From Chitinophagaceae bacterium (GTDB taxonomy: Bacteria; Bacteroidota; Bacteroidia; Chitinophagales; Chitinophagaceae): DNA of 64,000 nt. The stretch is taken from assembly GCA_016715365.1 (NCBI GenBank), contig JADKAM010000001.1:806001-870000 (forward strand), written 5' to 3'. The stretch's first letter is position 1, and every line of letters starts with the position of its first letter. Shown in pieces: positions 39,703-48,807 of this stretch. The position numbers were made by a program, and so were the translations under genes. The notes below the pieces were generated by a model. The model saw nothing but the letters and a program-made list of their open reading frames with translations. It had not been told where the DNA came from and searched no databases.

Positions 39703-41304
39703 TTAATTAACTGTAATCAACAGTGGCTGAAAATCGCCCCGTTTCATTTTTGCCCTGCCAATAAACTGGTTGCCATTTATTCTTTTAAATTCAGCTGGAA
39801 AAAGTTTTACTTCTTCTTCCCTGGTATCAAAAACAATTTCTTTGGAAATATTGCCGGCATTATCAATTTTGGCAACAACCAGTTGCCCTCCAAAACCATC
39901 CGTATGATTTTTGGGCGCTTCATCTTCTGCTAACTCCATATTCTTTTTGTTGTCTAAGAACAGAAAGTAAAACCCGGTTTCATCATTTACTAATTTGTAA
40001 CCCATTGTGCCCCTTCCATTGGTTCCTGCCTGTTTCTTAGGTAATTTTCTTAACCATTCCAAATTTCCATTCTTATTTACTTTTGCTCCTAATATATCTT
40101 CGTAGTGATAAGTGTAGTAAGTCCGCCAGCCTCCATTAGAACTGTAACTGGTGTGTGCTTCAATACGGTATTCTTCCAGTCCGATAAATAAACTACCATC
40201 AGATCCTACCACAATATTTCTTACAGTTAAATTAGGCGCTTCGTAATCTTTTTTCTTTTCCATTTTTCTTTTAGCTTTTTCCGATTCAAATTTTTCCAGT
40301 TCTGCCAATGGGAATTCGTAATAACCATTTTTATATTTATTGATCTTGCCGCTTTGATCCATCAACGCCAGGAAAATGCCATCGGTACCATCGGTGTTAG
40401 CCTTTTTACTGTAGGTGCAGGTGATCACCATGTCATGTTCTGTATTTTCGATCAGTGATGCAGCCCTTATAAAATAATCGCCAATATTGATGGTTGTGTG
40501 AATGATCTTTTTACTGTCTTTACTGAATTTTAAAACTTCGTAATGATAACCTGCGGTTCCGGTTTCTTTATCCTTTTCATTTCTTTTTTCAGAATCGTAC
40601 ACTTTGGCAAGCATGTAGGCATTGCCTTTTGAGTCAAGCGAAAAATCAATATTATCCATAATCTGTTCGCTATAAGGCATGGTAAATTCATTATTCCACA
40701 GCTTATTCATTTTGTCATCGTACACATAAAAGCCTATTTTATCGAAGCTGTTTTTATCATTCTTTTCTTCGGGCGCCAACCTGTAACTTATCAAAAGTTT
40801 TGTTCGGTCAGCATCAAAATTAAAATCGTATTTGCCCCCCATTTTATACCGGTAAAAACCAGTCATAACCGCACTGCTGCCGGCAATTCTTTCAGCCTGA
40901 AATAATTTTTTATTTGATTCGGTTATCTTTCCGGATACCACATCAATTTTATCGTAGTAGAGATATTCTATTTCGTCTTTTTTATCCCAATCGCTGTGCA
41001 GCCAGTAATAATTGCCATCAAAATCAACAACGCCCTCGCTGTTAAAATTTTTAGTCATTTCAGGCAATTCAATAACTTTCTCTGTAGACTGTACAAGGGT
41101 TTTTGGGTCGAACCTTAAGATGGTCAGCTCTTCTTTTTTAAGGCCCATGTTTACGATGCCATCCTTATCGTTTCCAAAAAAAGAAAGATCTGCGGCTTTG
41201 CGTGGAAGCTCATACTCGGAGCCCAGTTTAAAGGTAAATTTTTTGCTTTGTGCAATGGTGGCGGTAGTTAGCAGGGTTGCTACAGCAATAATTAAGTATT
41301 TCAT
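39703..41304 (-). CDS. Secreted protein of unknown function (533 aa)
   Basis: A signal peptide (MKYLIIAVATLLTTATIAQ) leads into a 510-residue beta-rich domain with repeated 'hydrophobic-strand plus D/N/G turn' units, consistent with a beta-propeller. No catalytic motif is recognised. It is the last gene of a three-gene minus-strand island of secreted proteins that splits the pigment locus. It may be exported to the periplasm or surface. I do not recognise the family. Confidence 0.75.
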   Translation of the reverse strand: MKYLIIAVATLLTTATIAQSKKFTFKLGSEYELPRKAADLSFFGNDKDGIVNMGLKKEELTILRFDPKTLVQSTEKVIELPEMTKNFNSEGVVDFDGNYYWLHSDWDKKDEIEYLYYDKIDVVSGKITESNKKLFQAERIAGSSAVMTGFYRYKMGGKYDFNFDADRTKLLISYRLAPEEKNDKNSFDKIGFYVYDDKMNKLWNNEFTMPYSEQIMDNIDFSLDSKGNAYMLAKVYDSEKRNEKDKETGTAGYHYEVLKFSKDSKKIIHTTINIGDYFIRAASLIENTEHDMVITCTYSKKANTDGTDGIFLALMDQSGKINKYKNGYYEFPLAELEKFESEKAKRKMEKKKDYEAPNLTVRNIVVGSDGSLFIGLEEYRIEAHTSYSSNGGWRTYYTYHYEDILGAKVNKNGNLEWLRKLPKKQAGTNGRGTMGYKLVNDETGFYFLFLDNKKNMELAEDEAPKNHTDGFGGQLVVAKIDNAGNISKEIVFDTREEEVKLFPAEFKRINGNQFIGRAKMKRGDFQPLLITVN

Positions 41305-41339
41305 CCGGTACTTTTAATTTTTGTTTAAATTGATAAAAA

Positions 41340-41936
41340 TTATTTGATATTTTTTTCTATAAATTTTCCTACTTTCTGTCCATTCATGTAATAAGCATCA
41401 CCAATTCTGGATTTAGCATCAAATGCTGCTCCACGCCATTTGGTTTCAGGGGCCCGTTCTACAAAAAGCACAGCAATTTTTTTGTCTCTTTTTGCAGTTT
41501 CAACAAGAGTAACTGTACCATCAACGCCGGCATTTCTTTTAGATACACCAACCTGGTAGCCCGGCTCCAAAGCCCTGGTATTAAAGATGAGGGTGTATTT
41601 GGCACTATTGTCATATTTAGCTACGTAAGTCTTAAAAAAGCCAAGCATGAACTTGTCTCCAAAATAATTCTTTTTTTGTTCCTCCCATTCAACGGCCCAC
41701 TTATCACCGGTTCCGGGTTCTTTGGTATTTAATTCCTCTATTCTCTTTTTTATGTAATCAGCTTCTTTATTAAAATCGCCTACAGACATTTTTTCATAGG
41801 TAAATTCAAAGTTGATGGAGGTTTCGCCTTTTAAAACAGAAAGGTCACCCTTTGTTAAATCAACTTCCTGTGCAAAACTGCTATTTAAGCCAAGGAGCGT
41901 AAAGAAAATAGTGACGAAGATTTTAATAGTTTTCAT
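41340..41936 (-). CDS. Secreted protein of unknown function, paralogue of the 42015 product
   Basis: I place the start at the ATG at 41936, where MKTIKIFVTIFFTLLGLNSS begins a good signal peptide; 20 residues could be added upstream but would spoil it. The mature part (about 175 residues) aligns with the adjacent gene's product: a shared 'INFEF-Y-...-VG.(F/Y)' strand, 'DYI..+.EE.N.KE.G.GD.WA..W' helix, and 'EPG(Y/W)..G.S++NA' strand. The pair looks like a tandem duplication. Function is unknown; a periplasmic binding or chaperone-like role is only a guess. Confidence 0.75.
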   Translation of the reverse strand: MKTIKIFVTIFFTLLGLNSSFAQEVDLTKGDLSVLKGETSINFEFTYEKMSVGDFNKEADYIKKRIEELNTKEPGTGDKWAVEWEEQKKNYFGDKFMLGFFKTYVAKYDNSAKYTLIFNTRALEPGYQVGVSKRNAGVDGTVTLVETAKRDKKIAVLFVERAPETKWRGAAFDAKSRIGDAYYMNGQKVGKFIEKNIK

Positions 41937-41965
41937 GTGTGATTGTTTAAAATGTAGAAAAAAGT

Positions 41966-41992
41966 AAAAGGCTTCCTTTAAGGAAGCCTTTT
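41966..41992 (-). terminator. Perfect hairpin terminator between the paralogous secreted-protein genes
   Basis: AAAAGGCTTCCTT pairs with AAGGAAGCCTTTT, and on the minus strand a T-rich tail follows. It lies 22 bases after the stop of the 42015 gene, so the two paralogues may be separately or only partly co-transcribed. Confidence 0.8.
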
Positions 41993-42014
41993 GCAAATAT
42001 CATTTATTTAATGT

Positions 42015-42593
42015 CTATTTAAGCGATTTGCCTAAACTTTTTCCAGCTTTAGCATAAGCTTCTGAAATTCGTAAGCCGGTATCAAAGTCATAGCCAAAAG
42101 CAGTTCCGCCTGGTACGTTATTGATGGTAAAAGTGGCAAGCTTGCTGCTTTTGTTTGCAGTTTCAACAATCCATATCTCCAGGTCAATCTCGGCGTTTTT
42201 ACGGCTTATTCCAATGTTCCAGCCTGGCTCAATTGATATGGTTTTAACGATCATCGTGTATTTGGCTGTTGTTACAACGCTCATGCCACTGCTAAGCTTA
42301 AAAAGCTCAATAAACTTGGGTTCGTACCGGGCTTCACGGTCATTTTTCCAGCTGGCAGCCCAACTATCACCTTTTCCGGCTTCTTTCTTATTATACTCTT
42401 CTGTTTTGGCAACAATATAATCCTGTTCATTTTTATACTTGCCCACAGTAATATTGTCGTAATTAAACTCAATATTTATGGCAGACTCCGATTTTAAAAT
42501 ATCATCGCTGCCGCTGGTGGTTTTTACTTTTTGGGCTATCGTTTGTAAACCAAACAAACATGCTACTAATAACAAAGCTGTAAATCTTTTCAT
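42015..42593 (-). CDS. Secreted protein of unknown function, paralogue of the 41340 product
   Basis: The 192-residue product has a signal peptide (MKRFTALLLVACLFGLQTIAQ) and a mature domain similar to its neighbour's over its full length. A TAnnTTTG-like element (TATATTTG, minus strand) lies at 42665-42672, giving a leader of about 65 bases. It is divergent from the lyase gene that starts the core pigment operon. Family unknown to me. Confidence 0.75.
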   Translation of the reverse strand: MKRFTALLLVACLFGLQTIAQKVKTTSGSDDILKSESAINIEFNYDNITVGKYKNEQDYIVAKTEEYNKKEAGKGDSWAASWKNDREARYEPKFIELFKLSSGMSVVTTAKYTMIVKTISIEPGWNIGISRKNAEIDLEIWIVETANKSSKLATFTINNVPGGTAFGYDFDTGLRISEAYAKAGKSLGKSLK

Positions 42594-42664
42594 ATAAAAT
42601 CTTATTTAAAATAATGAGGCATAAAAGTAGATAAAATCAGGCATAAAAAAATACCCAATAACCA

Positions 42665-42672
42665 CAAATATA
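42665..42672 (-). promoter_or_regulatory. Probable -7 element for the minus-strand secreted-protein genes
   Basis: TATATTTG on the minus strand fits TAnnTTTG in the divergent intergenic region. The -33 element is not clear. Confidence 0.4.
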
Positions 42673-42787
42673 GCTTGCTATCTTGCCCTATCTTTATATA
42701 TGAACAGGCAAAAAATAAAAATTTGAATTCTTTATTCTATTTTTACCGCTTTAGTTACCCAAAATAATTGCACATAAAATTCGGATC

Positions 42788-44365
42788 ATGGTACATGTTG
42801 GAGACAGGGCCCTTAGTTTAGATAATTTTTCAGATATCTTATATAAGGACAAGGAAGTGTCATTAGATACACAAACGATTGAAAAAGTGGAGGTTAATTT
42901 CCAGTTTTTACAAAAATTCTCTTCAAATAAGCTGATTTACGGTATTAATACGGGCTTTGGCCCTATGGCACAGTATAAGGTGAATGAAAAAAACCTGCTG
43001 CAGCTTCAGTATAACCTTATCCGTAGCCACAGCTCGGGTGCCGGTAATATGATGAGCCCCATCATGGTAAAAGCCGTGATGATCGCACGCCTGAACAGTC
43101 TCATGCAGGCTTATTCCGGTGTTCATCCAGAAATTGTTGAATTGCTGAAAGAACTCATCAACAAAAATGTTTCGCCCTGTATTTTTGAGCATGGCGGTGT
43201 TGGTGCCAGCGGCGACCTGGTTCAATTGGCTCACCTGGCACTGGTTTTAATTGGTGAAGGCGAAGTGATTTACGAGGGAACCGTACAACCAACGGCAGAC
43301 GTATTTGCCAAACTGAAAATTAAACCACTCGCTATTCATATACGGGAAGGGTTGGCCGTTTTAAACGGAACATCAGCCATGACGGGTATTGGCATGGTAA
43401 ATATTATACAGGCGCAAAAATTACTGGAGTGGTCGGTTATGTTATCGGCCATGATCAATGAAGTGGTGGAAGCGTTTGACGATCATTATTCTTACGAACT
43501 CAATATTGTAAAACATCATACCGGGCAAAATAAAATTGCTGCCCAGTTAAGGGATATTTTGAAGGACAGCAAAATGATCCGCAGCCGGTCGGAACATTTG
43601 TATAACCCCGAAAAGCTTGACCAGGAAGTGTTTCAGGACAAAGTGCAGGAATATTATTCGCTGCGTTGTGTTACACAGGTACTGGGCCCTATTTACGATA
43701 CCATTTGTAATGCCGAAAAAGTGGTGGTAGACGAACTGAACTCGGTTAACGATAACCCGGTGATCGATCATCAGAATGAAAATATTTTTCATGGTGGTAA
43801 TTTCCATGGCGATTATGTTTCGCTGGAAATGGATAAACTTAAAATTGCCATCACCAAATTATCTATGCTAAGCGAAAGGCAGCTGAATTATTTATTGAAC
43901 GAAAAACTGAATCAGAAATTTCCGCCGTTTGTAAACCTGGGTGTATTGGGCTTTAATTTTGGTATGCAGGGTATGCAGTTTACTGCTACCTCAACGGTGG
44001 CCGAAAATCAAACCATGTCGTTCCCGATGTATGTACACAGCATACCCAATAACAACGATAACCAGGATATTGTAAGCATGGGCTGCAATGCAGCTTTAAT
44101 GACCAAAAGGGTTATTGATAATTCTTTTGAAGTGCTGGCCATACAGATGATGACCGTGCTGCAGGCAATTGATTATTTAAAATGTACCGACAGGTTATCA
44201 ACCGAAACACATCATATTTATACCGAGGTAAGAAAATTGTTTCCGAAGTTTATTGAAGATGAACCGAAATATAAAGACCTGGACAGGATCAAAAAGTATT
44301 TCGAAAAATCTGATCCGGTTGTTTCATTCAAACTGGGCAAGATTTCTGAACAGGTTACTTCCTGA
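42788..44365 (+). CDS. Aromatic amino-acid ammonia-lyase (HAL/PAL/TAL family), probable tyrosine ammonia-lyase
   Basis: The 525-residue protein has the MIO-forming triad Ala140-Ser141-Gly142 in GVGASGDLVQLAHLAL, the YGINTGFGP segment and SVNDNP, all hallmarks of the family. The selectivity region reads IRSHSSGAG. Family members remove ammonia from histidine, phenylalanine or tyrosine; in a pigment locus the expected reaction is tyrosine to p-coumarate, the aryl starter of flexirubin-type polyenes. It is the first gene of the long plus-strand operon, divergent from the secreted-protein island. Histidase activity is the alternative, but no other histidine-degradation gene is nearby. Confidence 0.92.
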   Translation: MVHVGDRALSLDNFSDILYKDKEVSLDTQTIEKVEVNFQFLQKFSSNKLIYGINTGFGPMAQYKVNEKNLLQLQYNLIRSHSSGAGNMMSPIMVKAVMIARLNSLMQAYSGVHPEIVELLKELINKNVSPCIFEHGGVGASGDLVQLAHLALVLIGEGEVIYEGTVQPTADVFAKLKIKPLAIHIREGLAVLNGTSAMTGIGMVNIIQAQKLLEWSVMLSAMINEVVEAFDDHYSYELNIVKHHTGQNKIAAQLRDILKDSKMIRSRSEHLYNPEKLDQEVFQDKVQEYYSLRCVTQVLGPIYDTICNAEKVVVDELNSVNDNPVIDHQNENIFHGGNFHGDYVSLEMDKLKIAITKLSMLSERQLNYLLNEKLNQKFPPFVNLGVLGFNFGMQGMQFTATSTVAENQTMSFPMYVHSIPNNNDNQDIVSMGCNAALMTKRVIDNSFEVLAIQMMTVLQAIDYLKCTDRLSTETHHIYTEVRKLFPKFIEDEPKYKDLDRIKKYFEKSDPVVSFKLGKISEQVTS

Positions 44366-44419
44366 TAGCGGATATAAAAATTATTTCAACAGTTAAGATC
44401 AACAGAAAAATTAGTAAGC

Positions 44420-45148
44420 ATGAAGTTTGCATTAGTTACAGGAGGATCAAGAGGAATTGGAAGGGCCGTTTGTATTAAACTGGCTGAGATGGGGTATAAT
44501 GTGCTGATCAACTACAAATCGAACGAAGAAGAAGCGAATAATACGCTTGCTTTGGTTAAAGAAAAAGGCGTTGATGGGGAGATCATACAATTTGATGTAT
44601 CTGACAAAGCAGCCATTATAAGCAAGCTGGGCGATTGGATGGAAGCCAATACCGACAAGGTTATTGAAGTACTGGTAAACAATGCCGGCATACGGGATGA
44701 CGGATTGATGATGTGGATGAAAGATGAGCAGTGGGACAGCGTTATCAAAACAAACCTGGATGGGTTCTTTTATGTAACCCGTTTGGTGGTTAACAGTATG
44801 CTGATGAAAAAGTACGGCAGAATCATCAATATTGTTTCCCTGTCAGGTTTAAAAGGTTTACCGGGCCAAACCAATTATTCGGCTGCCAAAGCCGGCGTAA
44901 TTGGCGCCACCAAAGCACTGGCGCAGGAAATTGGCCGCAAGGGAATTACTGTAAATGCAGTAGCACCCGGCTTTATCAAAACAGATATGACCGAAGGGCT
45001 GAACGAAGCCGAATTAAAAAATATGGTTCCGTTAAAACGATTTGGTACACCGGAAGAAGTTGCACACACGGTTGGCTTTTTAGCAACTGAGGGTGCAGCA
45101 TATATAACCGGCGAAGTGATTTCGGTGAATGGAGGATTGTATTCTTAG
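44420..45148 (+). CDS. fabG: 3-oxoacyl-[ACP] reductase (SDR family)
   Basis: The 242-residue short-chain dehydrogenase has the NADPH-binding motif TGGSRGIG at about 7-14, NNAG, and the catalytic Tyr153-x3-Lys157 in YSAAKAG. Length and motifs are those of FabG. It reduces the 3-oxoacyl-ACP after each condensation. Its position between the lyase and a ketosynthase supports a dedicated role in polyene elongation. It lies 54 bases after the lyase gene and probably in the same transcript. Confidence 0.92.
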   Translation: MKFALVTGGSRGIGRAVCIKLAEMGYNVLINYKSNEEEANNTLALVKEKGVDGEIIQFDVSDKAAIISKLGDWMEANTDKVIEVLVNNAGIRDDGLMMWMKDEQWDSVIKTNLDGFFYVTRLVVNSMLMKKYGRIINIVSLSGLKGLPGQTNYSAAKAGVIGATKALAQEIGRKGITVNAVAPGFIKTDMTEGLNEAELKNMVPLKRFGTPEEVAHTVGFLATEGAAYITGEVISVNGGLYS

Positions 45149-45155
45149 ATAGTCA

Positions 45156-45242
45156 ATAAGTTATTAGTCATTGGTCAATAGTCATTATGCCTGCTGGTTG
45201 ATGACTCCACCAATGACCAATAACCAATGACCAATGACTTAT
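45156..45242. repeat. Imperfect inverted repeat made of GTCATTGGTCA units
   Basis: The left arm has ATAAG...TTAGTCATTGGTCAATAGTC; the right arm has three CCAATGAC-type units and CTTAT. It separates the reductase and ketosynthase genes and ends 5 bases before the ketosynthase ATG, so it may form a leader hairpin. Confidence 0.75.
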
Positions 45243-45247
45243 AAAAC

Positions 45248-46468
45248 ATGAACAGAGTTGTTATAACCGGTATGGGCATTTATTCCTGCATAGGAAAAAA
45301 CCTGGATGAGGTAAGGGATTCCCTGTACAAAGGGAAATCGGGCATCATACTGGATCCTTTGCGTAAGGAATATGGATATAGATCGGGCTTAACGGGTTTT
45401 GTAGATAAGCCTGAATTGAAAGGAACTTTAGACCGCAGAGCCCGTATCATGTTGCCGCAACAGGGTGAATATGCATACCTGGCTACGATAGAAGCTTTGG
45501 AAAATGCCGGTATTGATGCAGATTATATCGCCGAAAATGAAATCGGTATTATATATGGCAATGACAGTACCGGTAAAGCCATCATTGAAGCAAATGATAT
45601 TATCAGGGAAAAAAAAGACACCACTTTAGTGGGCTCCGGAGCGGTTTTTCAAACCATGAACTCTACCGTAACCATGAACCTGGCTACTATTTTTAAATTG
45701 CGGGGAATAAATTTTACCGTAAGTGCGGCCTGTGCAAGCGGTTCTCACGCTATCGGGCTGGGATATCATTTTATAAAATCGGGTTTACAGGATTGTATAG
45801 TTTGTGGCGGCGCCCAGGAGATAAACCATTTATCCATGGGTACTTTTGATGCTTTATCTGCTTTTTCAATCAGGGAAAATGACCCTACAAAAGCATCCCG
45901 TCCATTTGACCGTGACCGCGATGGACTTATACCCAGTGGCGGTGCTGCAACCGTTATTTTAGAAACACTGGAATCGGCCCAAAAAAGAGGCGCAAATATA
46001 CTGGGTGAAGTAATAGGGTATGGATTTTCATCAAATGGGGCTCATATATCCAACCCCACGGTTGAAGGGCCTGTAAGATCATTGCTTATGGCCATGAAAG
46101 ATGCCGGCATCATGGCTGCTGATGTGGATTATATCAATGCACATGCAACATCCACCCCTGCAGGCGACGCCAGTGAAGCCAGGGCAATTGATGAAGTTTT
46201 TGGCCAACATAAGCCCCTGGTAAGTTCAACAAAATCAATGACGGGCCACGAATGCTGGATGGCAGGGGCCAGCGAAATTGTTTATTCTGTATTAATGATG
46301 CAGAACTCGTTTGTGGCACCAAACATAAATTTCGAAAACCCGGATGAAGACTCAGCAAAATTGAATATAGCAAAAGTGGCCGTGGAAAAAGATATAGTTG
46401 TATTTTTGTCCAACTCCTTTGGGTTTGGAGGAACTAACTCATCGCTAATTATTAGGAAATTGATATAA
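45248..46468 (+). CDS. Beta-ketoacyl-ACP synthase, FabF/KAS II-like
   Basis: The 406-residue thiolase-fold protein has the full catalytic set: Cys162 (SAACASGSHA), His299 (NAHATSTPAGD), Lys329 and His334 (KSMTGHE). The C-terminal SFGFGGTNSSLI fits KAS. It should perform decarboxylative condensation with malonyl-ACP. It is followed after 10 bases by an ACP gene, so the two probably work together. Its Ala-rich nucleophile elbow and 'GHECWMAGA' segment differ from the other ketosynthases of the locus. Confidence 0.92.
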   Translation: MNRVVITGMGIYSCIGKNLDEVRDSLYKGKSGIILDPLRKEYGYRSGLTGFVDKPELKGTLDRRARIMLPQQGEYAYLATIEALENAGIDADYIAENEIGIIYGNDSTGKAIIEANDIIREKKDTTLVGSGAVFQTMNSTVTMNLATIFKLRGINFTVSAACASGSHAIGLGYHFIKSGLQDCIVCGGAQEINHLSMGTFDALSAFSIRENDPTKASRPFDRDRDGLIPSGGAATVILETLESAQKRGANILGEVIGYGFSSNGAHISNPTVEGPVRSLLMAMKDAGIMAADVDYINAHATSTPAGDASEARAIDEVFGQHKPLVSSTKSMTGHECWMAGASEIVYSVLMMQNSFVAPNINFENPDEDSAKLNIAKVAVEKDIVVFLSNSFGFGGTNSSLIIRKLI

Positions 46469-46478
46469 TGTACTGTTT

Positions 46479-46736
46479 ATGACAAACACAGAAATACTTG
46501 AAAGAATTCACGAATTCCTGGTTGAGGAATTTGAAGTGGATGCAGAAAAGTTAGTGCCGGAAGCTAATTTAAAAGAAACCCTTGGGCTGGACAGCCTGGA
46601 CTATATTGACCTGGTTGTGGTTATTGAAAGCAACTTTGCCTTTAAAGTAAAGCCCGAAGACTTTACTGATATAGCAACCTTCCAGGATTTTTGCGATTAT
46701 ATCATATCCCGGGTAAATTCAAAAGAACTGGCATAA
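46479..46736 (+). CDS. Acyl carrier protein
   Basis: The 85-residue acidic protein has the phosphopantetheine site GLDSLDY with Ser39. The start at 46479 is 10 bases after the ketosynthase stop, and the gene overlaps the next by one base (TAATG). It carries the growing chain or an activated starter. It differs from the other two ACPs (54104 and 63075), which are close relatives of each other. Confidence 0.93.
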   Translation: MTNTEILERIHEFLVEEFEVDAEKLVPEANLKETLGLDSLDYIDLVVVIESNFAFKVKPEDFTDIATFQDFCDYIISRVNSKELA

Positions 46737-47629
46737 TGTCTGCATGGCATGGCAAATCCAAAGGTACTCCGCTCGGATACCGGATCTTTGTATGGGTTTT
46801 AAAAACATTTGGTGTTTTACCAGCTTACTTCCTGTTGCGGATTGTGGTGCTTTATTATTTCTTTTTTTCTTATAAGGCATCCCGTCAGATTTATTTATTG
46901 TATCGCCATAAACTGGGCTACGGCCGGGTTACATCACTCATTAAACTTTATAAAAATTATTTTTTACTGGGGCAGGGCATTATAGATAAAGTAGTGCTGA
47001 TGTCGGGTATAAAAAATAAATTCAGTTTTGATTTTGACGGAGAAGAAAACCTGCACAAAATTGCAGCACTTAAAAAGGGCGGCATTTTACTGAGTGCTCA
47101 TATCGGAAACTGGGATGTGGCCGGACACTTATTCAAACGCCTGGAAAGCCGTATTAATATTGTACTGTATGATGGCGAGCATGAGCAGATAAAAGAATAT
47201 CTTGAGGGGGTTATTGGTAAGCGGAACATGAGCATCATTGTAATTAAAAACGACCTGAGCCATATTTATAAGATAAGCGAAGCATTAAGCAACAATGAAT
47301 TGGTTTGTATGCATGCCGACAGGTTTTTAGAAGGAAACAAAACGTTAACCGCCCCTTTTTTAGGAGAGCCGGCCAGGTTTCCGATGGGGCCCTTTCTGCT
47401 GGCATCAAAATTTAAGGTGCCGGTTTCGTATGTGTTTGCGGTAAAAGAAAATAATCTGCATTATCATTTGTTTGCAAGCGATATAAAAGATTATACAGCT
47501 GTTGCAAAAGATGAGATCATGCAGCAAATGCTGACTGAGTATGTGGCGGAAATAGAAAAGAAGATTAAACAATACCCCGAACAATGGTTTAATTATTATA
47601 ATTTTTGGGAACATCCAAAACAAGACTGA
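46736..47629 (+). CDS. LpxL/HtrB-type lysophospholipid (lipid A-type) acyltransferase
   Basis: I start at the ATG at 46736 that overlaps the ACP stop; upstream in-frame sequence belongs to the ACP gene. The 297-residue protein has a hydrophobic N-terminal segment and the catalytic His122-x4-Asp127 in SAHIGNWDVAGH. The CMHADRFLEGN and APFLGEPARFPMGPF segments are typical of the family. Such enzymes transfer acyl chains from ACP. Here it probably moves the polyene acyl chain to a lipid acceptor at the inner membrane. It is a second acyltransferase besides that in the trifunctional protein. Confidence 0.9.
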   Translation: MSAWHGKSKGTPLGYRIFVWVLKTFGVLPAYFLLRIVVLYYFFFSYKASRQIYLLYRHKLGYGRVTSLIKLYKNYFLLGQGIIDKVVLMSGIKNKFSFDFDGEENLHKIAALKKGGILLSAHIGNWDVAGHLFKRLESRINIVLYDGEHEQIKEYLEGVIGKRNMSIIVIKNDLSHIYKISEALSNNELVCMHADRFLEGNKTLTAPFLGEPARFPMGPFLLASKFKVPVSYVFAVKENNLHYHLFASDIKDYTAVAKDEIMQQMLTEYVAEIEKKIKQYPEQWFNYYNFWEHPKQD

Positions 47630-47668
47630 CAAACTTTGTAAGCTGTTTTAACTTTGCAATATTAAAAA

Positions 47669-48097
47669 ATGATAAACGTAGAAAATTTTCAATCGCTTAT
47701 ACCGCAAAAGCCCCCTTTTGTAATGGTTGACAAACTTTTTTCGGTTACCGAAACAACCACCACAACCGGGTTTACCATACAGGCTGATAATATTTTTGTA
47801 AAGGATGGTATATTTAAAGAACCGGGCCTGGTAGAGAATATAGCCCAAACTGCGGCTGCAAGTGCCGGTTATGTTTCACATACCCAAAACAAGCCCGTAT
47901 TGGTAGGTTATATCGGCGCAGTAAATAACCTGCAGGTATTTGCATTGCCTGAAACCGGGGATGAATTAATTACAGAAATTACCACAGAAAATCAGATTTT
48001 TGATGTAACATTAATATCCGGAAAAATTACCTGTAACGGACAGTTGATTGCCCAATGCAAAATGAAAATTTTTATTAATCAACTTAAAAATTCCTGA
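47669..48097 (+). CDS. 3-hydroxyacyl-ACP dehydratase, hotdog fold, without the usual His
   Basis: The 142-residue protein fits the FabZ/ApeP-like hotdog family (IPQKPPFVMVDKL near residue 11, and PGLVENIAQTAAAS with the position of the catalytic Glu kept). The GHFP segment that carries the catalytic His in FabZ is replaced by an IFVKDGIF-like stretch. The other hotdog protein of the operon (58802) has the opposite pattern, so the two may form a mixed dimer. The expected reaction is removal of water from 3-hydroxyacyl-ACP. Confidence 0.8.
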   Translation: MINVENFQSLIPQKPPFVMVDKLFSVTETTTTTGFTIQADNIFVKDGIFKEPGLVENIAQTAAASAGYVSHTQNKPVLVGYIGAVNNLQVFALPETGDELITEITTENQIFDVTLISGKITCNGQLIAQCKMKIFINQLKNS

Positions 48098-48099
48098 TT

Positions 48100-48762
48100 T
48101 TGAAACGTAGACAAAGACTCAGGCTGTTGTTTACTTTTGTGTTATTGGTAAGTACTTCGCCCTCTTTTTCGCAAAGCCTGAAAGATTTTTTCAGCAATAA
48201 ATCTACCCGGTTAACTTACCTAGGTATAGATTACACAAAAAACCTGTTCTATAAAAACCCCGATGCTGATCCAACAGACATCAGAGATAAATATTACACC
48301 GGAATTAATGACCTGGTGGTAAAAGAGCAATACGATAAAAGCTATGATATTGGCGCTGCCTTCGGCCGAAAAAATACCATTAGTATTGATTTAAGCGCCG
48401 TTACTGCCAATAATAAAAAAATTGATGTCACTAATATCGTATCCTCCAGAAAATCTGATTTTGAAAGATTGACAGAAACTGATATTAAAAACAGTGTGGA
48501 GGCTTTACCTTTGGAGGGAAAAGAAGGAATCGGGCTGGTCTTCATCATGGAAGGGATGAAAAAAATAAGTGGCAAAGGATATGGATCTGTCTGGATTACG
48601 CTGATTGACATGCAAACAAAAGAAGTATTAATTACAGAACGTATCGTACGTGAAGCTGAAGGGTTTAGTTTTAGAAACTACTGGACAAGTATTATCAGAA
48701 AAGCTATTATAGAAATTGACTGGAGTAAATATAAAGAGTGGAAAAGAAAATATACCCGTTGA
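48100..48762 (+). CDS. Secreted protein of unknown function, paralogue 1, TTG start
   Basis: The start is TTG at 48100, two bases after the dehydratase stop. It begins MKRRQRLRLLFTFVLLV, a signal peptide, and the next gene has the homologous start as ATG, which supports this choice. The 220-residue product and its neighbour share YLGIDYT(K/R)N, EGKEGIGLVFIMEGMKK / AKDGIGLVFIMEAMKK, GSVW(I/V)TLIDM and FRN(Y/F)W segments. No named family is recognised. It may be a periplasmic factor for the pigment pathway, given its position in the operon. Confidence 0.8.
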   Translation: MKRRQRLRLLFTFVLLVSTSPSFSQSLKDFFSNKSTRLTYLGIDYTKNLFYKNPDADPTDIRDKYYTGINDLVVKEQYDKSYDIGAAFGRKNTISIDLSAVTANNKKIDVTNIVSSRKSDFERLTETDIKNSVEALPLEGKEGIGLVFIMEGMKKISGKGYGSVWITLIDMQTKEVLITERIVREAEGFSFRNYWTSIIRKAIIEIDWSKYKEWKRKYTR

Positions 48763-48807
48763 TCTCACAAGAAGCAAATTTTTTTAATCAACATAAAATT
48801 TCTGATC

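Noticed and set aside
41937..41996. Upstream start at 41996 for the 41340 gene
   Set aside because: It would add 20 residues before a good signal peptide and include the downstream part of the neighbouring gene's terminator region.
46691..46735. Upstream start at 46691 for the LpxL-type acyltransferase
   Set aside because: Those codons overlap the ACP coding end; the TAATG junction at 46734-46738 is a standard coupled start.
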